Part shown: in pieces, positions 52,467 through 64,000 of the stretch
How the letters are laid out: every line of letters begins with the position of its first letter
Position numbering within the stretch: position 1 is the first letter of the stretch
From: Malus domestica
Taxonomy: Eukaryota > Streptophyta > Magnoliopsida > Rosales > Rosaceae
Direction of reading: 5' to 3'
NCBI RefSeq assembly: GCF_042453785.1
Contig: NC_091671.1
Span: forward strand, 6,952,001-7,016,000
Length of the DNA: 64,000 nt
Notes under the pieces: generated by a model
Databases searched by the model: none
Seen by the model: only the letters and a program-made list of their open reading frames with translations
What the model was told of the DNA's origin: nothing
Program-made: the position numbers and the translations under genes

Positions 52467-53605
52467 ATGTTGCTTATCCCCAACTCTCAACAAGGCAACA
52501 GCATCTTCGACCAATTCTCTCTCAACTTGTGTGACCCTTTCAAGGATTTCCCATTCCCTTCATCCTCATCACTCTCTACATTCCCTGATTTTTCTCGGGA
52601 AAATCGGCTTTTATGAACACTACAGTCGACTGGAAGGAGACCCCCGAAACCCACGTGTTCAAAACAGACATTTTGGGGCTGAAGATGATGTGCGGAAGCG
52701 TCAAATATGAAACCAATAAACTACAACGGCAAAATATGATAAGACAAATAATCCAAATGACACAAGGATTTATACTGGTTCGACGAAAGCCTACGTCCAG
52801 TTCCGAGACGGCGAGGAAATTCCACTAATATCAAAAGGAGATTACAAATAGAGTTTTAACTCTCAAACCCAAATCTCACATACACCCAATAGCTCTCACT
52901 CTCACAAAGAACAATTTGGAGAAGATGGACACACATCAAATACCATCACTCCCAAAAGCTACACAACATGTGGCAGCAACATCTTTGATTGAGGGATTAC
53001 TAACAAAAGGGGATTACAAACAAATGGGAAGGAGCATCACTGTTTCAAATGGGAGAGCCGAACGCTCTCCCTGGTATGGCTCTTATCTGATGCCGCTCCC
53101 CCCATCTCTCCCACATTCGGCTGCAACCTTTATCCATACAAAAGCATCCAATAAAAAATCCAAAGTAAAGGAATAATCATTACTTTACAAACATCATCAT
53201 GACCTTCCTTTTTTTTTTCAACAAGCATCATCATTGTGTCTTTACTCATGATGTCCACCAAACTTTTCTTTGTTTAGTTTACTAGCCAAAAGGCATTTGG
53301 CTTATTGTCCACTTGGCCACTAATTTGGCCACTATCCAACAGAAGAAGGATGAGGTGAAGGTGGAGGTGGAAGACAACAGGGTGCTTTAGATCAGCGAAG
53401 AGAAGAATGTGGAGAAGGAGGACAAACACGACAAGTGGCATAGAGTGGTAAGGAGCAGAGGCAAGTTCTTGAAAGATTTCAGCTTCCGGAGAATGCAAAG
53501 GTCGATCAGATTAAGGCTGCCATGGAGAATGGAGTTCTGAGTGTGATCGTACCAAAGACAGAGGTGAAGAAGCCTGACGTCAAAGCCGTTGAAATCAATG
53601 GTTAA
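52467..53605 (+). pseudogene. Class I small heat-shock protein gene, split by a solo LTR
   Basis: The 5' part (52467-52685) encodes an N-terminus starting MLLIPNSQQGNSIFDQFSLN, then FKDFPFPSSSS, and after a frameshift VDWKETPETHVFKTDILGLK. The 3' part resumes at 53347 with KDEVKVEVEDNRVL and ends [13 protein letters not shown] at a TAA (53603-53605), the typical C-terminus of HSP17-18 class I proteins. Removing the insertion and one target duplication restores the junction GLKKDEVK exactly. Other damage: a one-base loss near 52605, CAG to TAG after RVL (near 53387), and a frameshift near 53470. The chaperone (alpha-crystallin domain) cannot be made. Confidence 0.9.
52686..53341. repeat. 656-bp solo LTR inside the heat-shock pseudogene
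   Basis: Starts TGATGTGCGGAAGCG, ends ACTATCCAACA, and is flanked by GAAGA at 52681-52685 and 53342-53346. It contains a phrase (TTATACTGGTTCGACG, then CCTACGTCC) akin to those seen in many plant LTRs. No gag-pol is present. Family unassigned; a small non-autonomous element is the alternative. Confidence 0.8.
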
Positions 53606-54690
53606 TTAATAGTGAAATAATAAGATTATGAATGTTGTGTTCTTAGGAAATAAGATTATGAAATAGAGTGCCCAAAAAAGAGTGATTTGTGTAATTGTTT
53701 GTAAAATAATGACTTGTGCGTGGTTAATTTGATACAAATTTGGATTTACGCGTTTGAAAATAATATTAAGTGAGGATAATCGGAAAACAGCTTTTGTAGT
53801 AAAAATTTAGATTTAAACTTTTTGGTAAAGTTCATTAGGTTTCATGTTCGAATGTGAAAGTTATATTATTTTTCTGTTACTTGTCATTTCACTCTATATT
53901 TTTTCACGCGGTATCATACCATTGCCAAGCCCCTTTCTCACTTCTCCCTCTTCGTCTCTCTACACCTACATCCCGTCTTCTCTCTCCTCTGTCTCACTTT
54001 CAATGCGCAAAACATTTTTGTGAGTTTTTAGATTTTAAAGCTCTGATTGGATCAGTTTGAATGAAAAGTTTTAACCAAGCTTCTAAAACTGGAGAAAGGA
54101 TTTCTAGGCAGCAAAAGGCAAGACCCATGGCGTACAATTGAGATTTTAAAAAAAATGGCTTTGAGATTTGTTGGTTAGGATGTCCTTCCCTCAATTGTGA
54201 GCAGCTCTTAATATGCTTTCTTCGCAGGCAGGCGAATTGGAGACAATAGTATGCTTTTGAAGGAGTTTCTTAAAAAAACACTTTCAAACAAATTTGTATA
54301 GAATTTATATGCTACGACTAATAGTAGCCCTACTATTGTTCGAAATAGATTACCAATTCTAATTGTGATGTTTGTACTGTAAAATAATGTGATGCCTCGA
54401 ACGAATGAGGATGGCTCAAGCCATGTATTGTGCCTTGAGAATGTGGGGTTGGGAAGCAATGCATCCAATTTTTCTTTCACTTTATCCTTCTTCTTTTTTG
54501 TTAAAGAAAGTACCATATGGTTCGTAAGCAAAGTATCCAAATCTTTTTCACTTTTTTCTTGATAAAGAGAAATACAAAATGGGTTCGAAAGCAATGCATC
54601 CCATTCTCTTTCCCTTTGTCTTTTTCTTGTTAAAAAAGAATGAAAATACCTTACTTCAGAATCACCTCCTCTTGAGGTAATGCTCGTTAA
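53606..54690. other. Intergenic DNA, nothing recognised
   Basis: AT-rich sequence with short composition-driven frames only. Confidence 0.5.
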
Positions 54691-54694
54691 ATAT

Positions 54695-55965
54695 TTTTTT
54701 TTTGCTTCTCTATTTATATTGTTAGAGAACTCTTATTAACCTTTCCCCATTGAAGTTATCTGCTCATTGCATTGCTGAGGTAACATAATATGTCCTCCTT
54801 GTGCATGATACCATTCAACATTCATATTTTCTAGCAAATTCATGAAGTAACAATGTCAGCACCAGACACATGAGTTGTTGTTGAATAAGGCATAGATTTC
54901 AAAATTTCACTTTTACTCTAGCGAACTGTTGCATTGGGTTGATTTACAATACAGGTACGTATGTACATCTTGGAAACTTTATTTCTTTTCAATATTTGTT
55001 GTTTTAGGTGTTTATTTTTACCCATGTGTGACTAAGAAACAAAAGTGTTTGGTTTTACAATATATTTTCTAGCAAATTCGTGAAGTACCAGATCCAGCAC
55101 TAGACATATTGTTATTGAACAAGGCATAGATTTCACAATTTCATTTTTTTTCCCTACCGGTTAGTTGCATTTGGTTGATTACAATATAGGTACGTATGTT
55201 CTTAGAAACTTCATTTCTTTTCAATATTTGTTGTTTTAGGTGTTTGTACTATATGTTTATGCATTTTGATGTTCATCCACGTCAACTGAAATTGAGCTAA
55301 TCCCCCCCTTATAATCGAATTTTTACTTTTCTCACTCAATACAAAAAGTTTTAAATCATGTCTGCTATATGGTGGTGAAATGTAAACTATTAGAAATTTG
55401 TATGCTGTAAAATAATAATGAGTAAATAAATATACACATGCAGTGAAACTGTCAATTGAAAATATAACTTTACCCATTGAAATTCAATTTTCTTTAACTA
55501 AAACTCATCATAGTATATTTTCCTAACAAAAACTCATTGACTTTACCTCTTGAGAAAAAAAAAGGGCCTTCGGGTTTTTTACATATATATTTTTTTTCAC
55601 TTCTCCTATTTATATTGTTAGAAAGCTCTTATTAACTCTTCCCCATTGAAGTTATCTGTTCATATATTTGCATTGATGTGCATCATCTTTCCTCCTTGTG
55701 CATGCTAACATTCAACATTCAAATTTTCTTGCAAATTCGTGAAGCACCACTACCAGTACCAGACATATGATTTGTTGCTGAACAAGGCATAGATTTCAAA
55801 GTTTCAATTTTACTATGTTGGACAATTGCATTGCGTTGATTTACAATACAGGTATGTAGTACTTCTCGAAAACTCTATTTCTGTCCAATATTTGTTGTTT
55901 TAGGCATTTATTTTTATCCTGCTTGACTAAGAAACTAAAATGTTAGTTTTATAATCTAGTGCCCA
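54695..55965 (+). repeat. Three diverged direct repeats of up to ~370 bp
   Basis: Copy 1 is about 54700-55070 and copy 3 about 55593-55960. Copy 2 (55063-55250) covers only the second half. Shared phrases: TCTCCTATTTATATTGTTAGA-like, CCCCATTGAAGTTATCTG, CCTCCTTGTGCATG, AAGGCATAGATTTCA, CAATATTTGTTGTTTTAGG. Copies differ by many substitutions and indels. Family unknown, no coding content. Confidence 0.75.
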
Positions 55966-57580
55966 CCAGATATTCTATTTCAGGATCCAGCTCAACAATT
56001 TTATTGATTAGGTTTTGACTTCACACAATTTTGTATTTTTAGATGTTTAAAATATCCCTAGTAACTCATGTCAGATTAAAAACAAATTTTAATATCATGA
56101 TTTCATTGCATATTAATAATAAAAGTATATGATTCTACGGTTTTCATTTGTTTTATTTTATTTTTTTTCCTTTTTAAATTCCCTAATTGCTTTTCAAATT
56201 TTCATAAATTAGGATTTTTTTTTTTGGTTTAATTTTTCCGTTTTCAAAATATGGGAGCATTAGTTACCAACAAAATATAAGAATGTTATTTTTTTTTCAA
56301 AATTATTTAATTATATTCTATATAGATATGGGTAAATTATTTTACTACACATATATAATAACAATCAAATGTGCTTAATGTATGTAATAATACATGCAAA
56401 ATAATTTACCTACAACATAAAGGATGTGATTTGGTTCAAATTTATTTTACCTACATTTCACATATAGATATGGGGAAATTATTTTATGTAGATTAAAGTA
56501 CCTACTTAAAGATGAAGAATGTGAATTGGTTCAAGATTTAATTTACAATTATTTCAAATATATAGATATAAGTAAGGGGAATTTTGATCTAGGTGCAACA
56601 TCCCTAGCATTTAGACTTTTTTATTAAACTATTTTCTACAATTTTGGTGCCATGTTTTCTAAAATGTCCTTCTTTTTGAAATTCAAAATTACATGAAGTG
56701 CCATTGATCCACCAATTTATTCAAAAAGTAGCTCCGAAATCTAGCCTTCTTCAAACCAAATTTATTATTTTTATTAATCCAAAACAAAGACACATATTAT
56801 TAAGTTATCAACCAATGATATGTGCCAAAAATTAAAATTAAAATAACCAAAACTAAAATAAAACGTACCATAAACTAGAATTAAACGTACCAACACTAAA
56901 ACTAAACGTACCAATCAACGATATATACAAAATAATTCTCTCACTAAAATGTATACATAATAATTTCAAAATATAAACATCCACCATTTTCATTATCTTG
57001 AAGGTAAAATTATATTTTAATTTTAGGAGAAAAAAATATTTTTTACGAAGAAATTATAACAAAGAGATAATTTGATAAGCATCAGGTGGGACTTTGTGGC
57101 AAGGCTTCATATCGTTTCGGGTTTGAACTAAGTGATGCTTAAGCCTTAAGTATGAGTCATAGAGGAAAAATAACAAAGATCTACACAAAACTCAAACAAA
57201 AGATAAAGATAGAGAAAAAAATAGATAAGTTTTCTGTCTGGGCTCAAAACTGTCATAAATAGTGGGCGATGGAGGAAGGAGACGCTTGAATTTTGAAACG
57301 AACCATGAGGGTTGCTGAAAAAAAAAAAAAAAAAAAAACTAGAGGAGGTGTGGGGTCTATGGTAATGGGATAAGGATGAATGAAAAAAACAATAAATCAA
57401 AAATATAAAGAAATAAAATAATTGAAAAAACCTGATATATCACGTTGCTTGCTGTATGGTGTAAGCTTTACAATGGGCTTACAATAATGTTGTTTAAATT
57501 CATCTTTTGCAAGAATCGAACATAAAGCCTTTAACTTACAAGTAAATAGAAATATCACTAAAATCCTTAATGAATCCACG
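55966..57580. other. AT-rich intergenic DNA
   Basis: Contains a poly(A) run at 57318-57339 and many short AT repeats. No gene is recognised. Confidence 0.5.
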
Positions 57581-57952
57581 GGTATTCAATCAGGATTTTA
57601 AGCGATTCTCTGAAATTCAATGTGTATTCAATCAGGATTTTAAGATAATTTATTAAAATCCTTAGAAATCTGGGTGTATTCAATTAGAATTTTAAAGAAG
57701 TTTATAACATTCCAGGTGTATTCAATTAGAATTAGAATTTAAAGAATTTAGAAAAGTTGAGGAATTAGAGGGAATTGGAGAGATTTTGTAGTGTATTTTA
57801 AGCATTCACAAATCTCACCTCTTCCCCATGAGATTTCGAGGGAATTGAATCAAAATTTTACATGGAATCTCTACAAATCAGGTAAACTCCAAAAAAATTC
57901 ATAAATTTATAAATCAATTAAAATCTCTCAAATTCCTAATTGAATACACCCC
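57581..57952. mobile_element. MITE upstream of the NLR gene, with a multiplied left end
   Basis: The right end TCCTAATTGAATACACCCCC (57932-57952) is the inverted complement of left-end phrases. Those occur four times in direct order: GGTATTCAATCAGGATTTTA (57582), GTGTATTCAATCAGGATTTTA (57621), GGGTGTATTCAATTAGAATTTT (57672) and GGTGTATTCAATTAGAATTAG (57715). The simplest reading is a TIR element of about 240-280 bp whose left terminus was repeatedly duplicated or hit by nested insertions. It ends 150 bp before the NLR start codon. Confidence 0.6.
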
Positions 57953-58102
57953 CTTTATATTTAAACAGGACAAAAATATATGATTATTAATGTTGTGTTG
58001 GGGTGCTTCTTTGGTTTAGGCATCAGAGCACTGAGCGCGGGACTTAAAAAAGCCACCAACAAAGAGAAGCATTCCAGCCGTAGTCCTTGATTTCAAAAGG
58101 AA

Positions 58103-61100
58103 ATGGAAATTATAATTGCAATTGCCTCAAAAGTTGGAGAGTGCTTGGTCACACCAATAGGAACAGAGTTTGGCTATTTGATTAATTACCATTCCAACCT
58201 GGAAAATCTTAAGGGTGAGATAAAAAAGCTTTTTGACAAGAAAGATGGAGTGCAAGGATTGGTAGATGCTGCCCAAAGGAACAGTGAAAGGATCAAACCT
58301 GATGTTCAGAGTTGGCTAAATAATGTGAACGACGACATGGTCAAAAAAGTGTTGCAGTTTGAGGATGAAATTAACAAGAAAAGGCGATGTGTGTATCGAT
58401 GGAGCTTGAGTCGGAGAGCCTATAAGATTAAACAAGAAGTTCTTCAGCTCCAAAACGAAGGAAGATTTGAAAATGTGGCCTATCCTGCACCTCCACCAGA
58501 GATATGGTCAACATTCGAAAATGTTTTTAAGGATTTTAAGTCCAGAAGGGCAAAGATGAATGAGGTGATAGAGGGTTTTAAGAGGGAAGAAGTACGAAAG
58601 ATCGGGATTTGTGGAATGGGGGGTGTGGGTAAAACCACAATGGTGAAAGAAATCATCATAAGATTGGCAAAACTGAACCTGTTTGATAAAATTGTAATGG
58701 CAACTGTGTCTCAAAGTCCAAGTATTAGGACGATCCAGTTGGAAATTGCAGAGGAAATAGGTTTGGAATTGAAGGAGGAAACCCAGTCCGGAAGAGCACG
58801 AAGGCTACATAGGAGACTCATGGAAATAAAGAGGATCCTGATTGTATTAGATGATGTCTGGGCAGTGCTTGATTTTGAGGCTATAGGACTCCCTTCTGGA
58901 AATGCTCATGAAGGGTGCAAAGTTTTGTTGACATCACGAGATTCGGACGTTTGCAACAGGATGCGAAGTCAACAAATTATTGCAGTCCCGATTTTAACAC
59001 CAGAAGAATCACAGGAGCTCTTTCGAGAAATGGTGGGTGAATCCTTTAATGATCCTGATTTACGTTCCACTGCAAAAGATGTATTGAAGGAATGTGGAGG
59101 TTTACCTATTGCAATTGTAACTGTTGGAAAAGCCCTAGAAAAGAAAAACAAGCATGAATGGGATGATGCCCTTAATCAGATGCGAAATTCTACCCCAGTG
59201 AACATCCCTGGAGTGAATGACACAGTTTTTTCTAGCATAAAATGGAGTTATGATAGATTGGAGAGTGATGAAGTTAGGTCATGTCTTTTACTTTGTTGTT
59301 TATTTCCAGAAGACTATGATATTCCAATTGAGTATTTGGTTCGATATGGGTGGGGTCGAGGATATTTTAGCAGCAGCGTTACTTTGGAAGATGCAAGAAA
59401 TAGAGTGCATTCTTTGGTTGACCAACTAAAAAGAAGGTTTTTGTTGCTAGATAGTGGCAAGAGTGAGGCTACAAAAATGCATGACGTAGTTCGCGATGTT
59501 GCCATATGGATTGCTTCAAGAGATAAAAAAGGATTTTTGATAAGAAGTGATGCTGAAAATAAAGGGTGGCCAAATTTAGCTACATATGACCATTACACTA
59601 CAATCTCACTTGTTGGCGATTTGGAGATTCCAGTTGGTTTGAAATGCCCAAAACTTGAGCTTCTACAGACGATGGAAGGACTTTTTTCAGAAGGTAGCAT
59701 GAACAACATTTGTAAGGCGATGAAAGAACTGAAGGTTTTAGCTTTGGTGGGAAAGGAAATGAAAAACCGAGTCTCATTAAGATCACTGAAGAATCTGCGG
59801 ACCTTGTGCCTAGATGGGTCTAATTTTGATGGCACGTCTACTGATGTTATTGGGAGTTTGGAGAATTTAGAAATCCTCAGCTTTCGGGATTGTTATTCCA
59901 TGCGTGAGTTGCCGAGGGAAATTGGACGACTTAAACAGTTAAGGTTGTTAGATACGACAAACTGCGAGGAACTTGAGGTGATTCCACATGGTATCTTCTC
60001 CAGCTTATGTAGACTTGAAGAGTTGTATATGGTTAATAGCTTTAACGAATGGGAAATTGGAAGAGGAAGAGAAGAAAAGGGGATGGCAAGCATTTCTGAG
60101 GTGATGTCTCTGTCCGATCATTTGAAGGTTCTAGCCATAGAGATACCCAGTGTCATCCACTTGTTGACAAAAGACATAGTCTTGAAAAGCCCAACAATAA
60201 GATTCCTTATACGCTGTGCAACATGGGGACGGCTTTTTTCAGAGATGAGTACTTATGCATTCGAAAATTGTTTGGAGATTAGTGAAAGTGATGCAAGGGA
60301 GTTGGAGGAGAGTCAAGCAGTCAAACTTTTGTTGAAAAAATCTAAAAAATTGTATTTGTCGGAGGTTAAGAATTTCTCTGTCCTCACTGATTTAGACCAA
60401 GAAGGATTTCAAGATTTGAAAGATTTGCAGCTTTGGAATTGTCCACATATCGAGTATCTTGCAAATGGAACAAGTGGGTTTTTGACCAACCTAAGATTCC
60501 TTGAATTGGTATTTTGTGGTGTCTTAAAATATGCCTTTTCATTATCAGTAGCAAGAAACTTGGTACAACTCAAAGAATTAAACATTGATGGATGTGGTCA
60601 AATGGAAGAAATTGTGTCGAAGCAGGGGAGGGAACATGAGGAGGAAGCCGATATGATATCTTTCGATAAATTAACCAATTTGACTCTCGAGGGTCTAGGG
60701 AGTTTGGTTGGTTTCTTCCAAGCCAAGAAGCTATACTCCAACCAAGAGGTATGTCCCACTCTCCAATCTCTATGATATGAGGAGGCAGCCGATATGTGGA
60801 AATTTGAAATTGTTTAACTGATAATGATTTTTCTTTTTCAGGAAACAACGGCAAGGGTTGAGCATCAATCTGCAGGCGTATTTGAAAAAGCAATATTTCC
60901 ATCAAAGTGCATTTCATGGTTTCCAAGTTTAGAAGAGGTAGTATTGGGACGTATGAAGTTTGAAGGTGTGCTATTTGATTTGAAAAACATTCCATCTGGA
61001 TTTCAAGGCTTCCAAAATTTGAGATATTTGGAAATGAGAGAATGTTCTGGTCTAGAATATGTGTTCTTGCATTTAATTGCCCGAAAACTTTTGAATCTTG

Positions 61101-62521
61101 AAGAGGTAAAGATATTAAAATGCCCGGACATGGAAGCTATAGTCAGAATCCCAGAGGAAATTGAAGAAGAGGCGACAAAATACATGATTTTGTTTCCGAA
61201 ACTGAACACATTTGAACTAGAAGACCTGCCTCGTCTCACAAGTCTTTGTCCAGAGGGATTTACATTTCTACGGTCATCCACAAAAAAAATGCACGTGAAA
61301 AGATGTGAAAATTTGAAGACATTGGGTGTTGTAATTCCACAAAGAAAGAAGTTGGAGAATAACTTGAAGAAGGATTCAACAAGTCATGATTTCAGCACTT
61401 CTCCAACACGTTCATCAAATTGGTGCCCTGCTGGATGTGGATGCGCACCATATTCAAGACCAAACGCCCACCGCCCCATTGAAATATTGCCACGTCCAAT
61501 TAACCTGGAGGTAAGCTTTTAAATCAGGTTCAATTAACCTCTATAAGTACAACTTTTAATCAGTATTGTATCATCTTGTTGATCGTGCTTAATTTTCTAG
61601 GTTACACAAACTAATCTTGAGGACTCAAATGATAATGATAATCTCGAAAATCTTACTGTAAGTGACTGTAATTCGATGGAAGTGATTTTCCAACTCAAGG
61701 GACCGAAGCATGAAGAAAGTAGTCACTCCATTGAAGCATTCAATAAATTGAGTTCCTTGCGGTTAGATAGATTGCCAGGTTTAACGCGTGTTTGGGAGAT
61801 GGGTAGTTCACAACCGATGTTGACAGGAAGCAGCTTCGGAAACTTGAAATCGCTGGAGGTTGGTTTTTGCAACCAGTTGAAATACTTGTTTTCATCGTCC
61901 ATAGTCAAACTTCTCGTGAGTATAGAGGACATAGAAGTTCATAACTGTGAGAAGATGGAAGAAATCGTTGCCGCAGAAGAAGAAACTGATGAAACAATTA
62001 CATTACCTAAAGTGAAGTCCATCAAGCTTGAAAGTCTGCCAAAACTCAAGTATTTTTGTGGTGAAGCTTATACTTTGAAGTTGCCGTCTTTGGAGTTATT
62101 GGAGTTTGATGACGTGCAAAACTTAAGCTTATTAGCTCCAAAGCTTATTGCCACACATCCCCGATTGCAAGTACGCACCGCGTTGGGAGTGGCTGAATGG
62201 AAGGGGGACCTCAATGCCACTCTTAAGGAATATTTACGTCACAAGGTATGCTTTAATATAAGGTTTTTAATTTCCAATCATTTATGGCAAACACCACAAA
62301 AAATTCGACAACAAATTTAGGCAAAGCATAATCAACAGTTCAGATTTAGTTTGACGAAAGTGTAATCAAAATTTAGTCAAAAACCATACACACACACACA
62401 CACATATATGTATGTGCGTATGTGCACACTAGAGTGTATTTAGATATGTTTTTCTTCTTTTGAAAACTCAATTAGATCTCAAGAAAATATCTGCCTTTTA
62501 TTTCTAACACAGGAAGGGTGA
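58103..62521 (+). CDS. CC-NBS-LRR disease-resistance protein (RPS2/RPS5-like class)
   Basis: Exons 58103-60748, 60842-61510, 61601-62245 and 62513-62521 join in phase to 1322 residues. All NB-ARC motifs are intact: P-loop GMGGVGKTT (171-179), kinase-2 ILIVLDDVW (245-253; the final Trp marks the non-TIR type), RNBS-B CKVLLTSRD (272-280), CGGLPIA (331-337), CLLLCCLFPEDYD (394-406), MHD (459-461). A coiled-coil-like region of about 130 residues precedes it. The rest is LRR, with three late units of the form C-x-x-MEEIV or close. Exon 4 adds only Glu-Gly before the stop; reading through the third donor instead would end at 62320. Such NLRs sense pathogen effectors in the cytosol, often by guarding a host protein. 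No damage is visible, so it is probably functional. Confidence 0.93.
62380..62430. repeat. (CA)n/(TA)n microsatellite in the third NLR intron
   Basis: A run of ACACACACACACACACA followed by TATATGTATGTGCGTATGTG lies between NLR exons 3 and 4. Confidence 0.8.
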
Positions 62522-63515
62522 AGATGATGAAATCGAGAGGGAGGACGAACACAATTAATTGATCAAGCACAAAGGTTAACATGTCTCCATCTTCAACTTC
62601 TTCTAGGCTTAGTAAAAACTGCTATTTTCGGAAACACATATACAATAAGCATAACCGTTTCAACTTATTTGAGTTTCAGTGATTTCTAATATTCTCCAAT
62701 GCATGCAGAACAACAATTCAAAGAAGGTTGTGGCTTCAACAATTCGTTTACCATCTCATATGTACAAACCAATAAAATGTCATTTGTTGCATCAGACTTT
62801 CATTCCAAAAATACTATTTATGTTGCTTATTTTATGCATGTATAATAAATTTCGAGTGTGATTGTTACTGTTTGTATCTAAGTTCGCATTATTAATGTAT
62901 GTTTATTTGCACCAAGAAATGAGAAATGCTTATGTAAAAATAAATGAATAAGATTAAACAAGAAAAACTTTACGCTACTCAAACTTGCAAACACTCAAAC
63001 TACAAGCATTATGAATAAACACGGAATCAGGCTACGCAATTGCCTTCATCATAACATGATTTTGGCCCCCATTTTATAATTTCCTACCACATTTTCACAT
63101 TCTTTCCATGAATTTTATAATACATATGCAAAAGAGTTCAATCTAGGGGCTCCAAAAATATCACAGACAGAACAATTAACACAAATCGAATAAAAATTTG
63201 AAATCATGAATCGATCCCAAAACTGAAAGTTGAAATTTTTGAAAAGAACTTACATTGGAGGACAGCCCACCGGGACAGGATCATTTATACCTCTTGGGTC
63301 GAGAATATTGGCCGGAAAACCGCGGTGACCGTTTCTTTGATATGAAATTGAGGAAATTTGGCTACGGATCTGTAGAAACTAACTTGGGAGTTGGAAAGAG
63401 GATGGAAAGAGGAGTCTGGATATGTAATTTGACGGCCGTTGGTGACCCGTGGGCGAAAATAAACTTCATGCGAAAACAAGACCAGATTGAGGTAAGAAAG
63501 AAAAATACATACGCA
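62522..63515. other. NLR 3' flank and intergenic DNA
   Basis: No gene is recognised. A GC-richer patch at 63255-63510 is open on both strands, but neither frame has a domain I know and neither has convincing splice partners. Confidence 0.4.
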
Positions 63516-63786
63516 GAAATAACATGTCAGTCAGGCAAGACAAGTAATTGCAACCATAACACAACACAATGAAGAAACATACCATGAGGATTTTGAACAA
63601 ACATAATGAAGTGTAACCAACAGCATACAAATATCAAAAATATAGAAAAGAATGCTATACAATCACTATAAGTGATTTCAAAGGCCATCTTCTATTTCTG
63701 TTTCTGGAAAAAAGTCATGTCGTCAAGATGTCATTCCATTTCCTTACCATGATGAGTAACATGATATTTGAACTTGCTTGCATTCA
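63516..63786. repeat. Dispersed duplicate segment, copy 2
   Basis: Same-orientation counterpart of 43603-43870, about 19.9 kb away. The flanking sequences differ on both sides (no RINGv exon here), so this is a dispersed repeat or a translocated intron piece. Confidence 0.85.
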
Positions 63787-64000
63787 GAGATCAAACATGG
63801 TGGGGTTATAGAGCAGGTGGAGATGTTTTTTCTCTATCCTCAATCAAAATATCAATGTCTCCCTCCTCCCTCGATCACTGTCTTTATTTGTGTGTCAGTT
63901 TCAAGCAATGGCTTTGCTGAACGAGAGAGGGAGAGGGGAAGGAGTTCCCAAGCAAATTATGAGGAGGGTGGTGGGGGCAGACTGCTCCGATCACAGATAT
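63787..64000. other. Terminal stretch of the window, nothing recognised
   Basis: Purine/pyrimidine-rich DNA without an identifiable feature. Confidence 0.5.

Noticed and set aside
63255-63572. 105-residue frame near the window end
   Set aside because: No recognisable domain, an overlapping antisense frame of similar quality, and part of it lies in the dispersed duplicate segment.

Overview
This window is nuclear DNA of a flowering plant. Genes have GT-AG introns, intergenic DNA is AT-rich, and there are several layers of retrotransposons, SINEs and MITEs. The protein and repeat families look like a eudicot, most likely Rosaceae (apple/pear-like); that placement is from memory and was not tested.

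Layout. 1-6 kb: intergenic DNA with a SINE, a fold-back element and a poly(A) retroposon, then the 5' leader of a DUF3527 protein gene (coding 6035-8950). 10.7-23.3 kb: one 12.66-kb Ty3/gypsy element of the Tat lineage, gag-pol on the minus strand. It has 513-bp LTRs differing at only two bases, a perfect 5-bp target duplication, an unbroken 2002-codon gag-pol, and a 5.5-kb 3' non-coding region. That region holds an antisense coiled-coil ORF and two tandem-repeat arrays. 23.3-27.9 kb: gene-free DNA with SINE-like repeats and a candidate Helitron.

27.9-39.7 kb: a tandem array of brassinosteroid-signalling-kinase (BSK5-like) genes: one intact 10-exon gene, a second diverged 10-exon copy with a GC-AG intron, and a third copy that is a decayed fragment. 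Between copies 1 and 2 lie a solo LTR related to the Tat element and a 149-bp MITE. 40.4-42.0 kb: a five-exon TIM10 gene on the minus strand, built from exons too short to stand out as ORFs. 43.3-43.6 kb: the last exon of a RINGv E3-ligase gene, broken by a stop. 44.5-48.7 kb: a decayed chromovirus-like gypsy element.

49-57.9 kb: repeat-rich DNA with a nearly perfect 216-bp direct duplication, a truncated Au-type SINE, MITEs, and a class I small heat-shock-protein pseudogene split by a 656-bp solo LTR. 58.1-62.5 kb: an intact CC-NBS-LRR disease-resistance gene with a MITE about 150 bp upstream of its start. 62.5-64 kb: intergenic DNA, including a second copy of a segment found next to the RINGv fragment.

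The host genes do not form an operon or pathway; they are independent units (mitochondrial import, brassinosteroid/immune signalling, immunity, unknown). The richest structure is in the mobile DNA: the Tat element's antisense gene, its duplicated subterminal sequence, its satellite-like arrays and the triplicated CCAAT/G-box modules in its LTRs.
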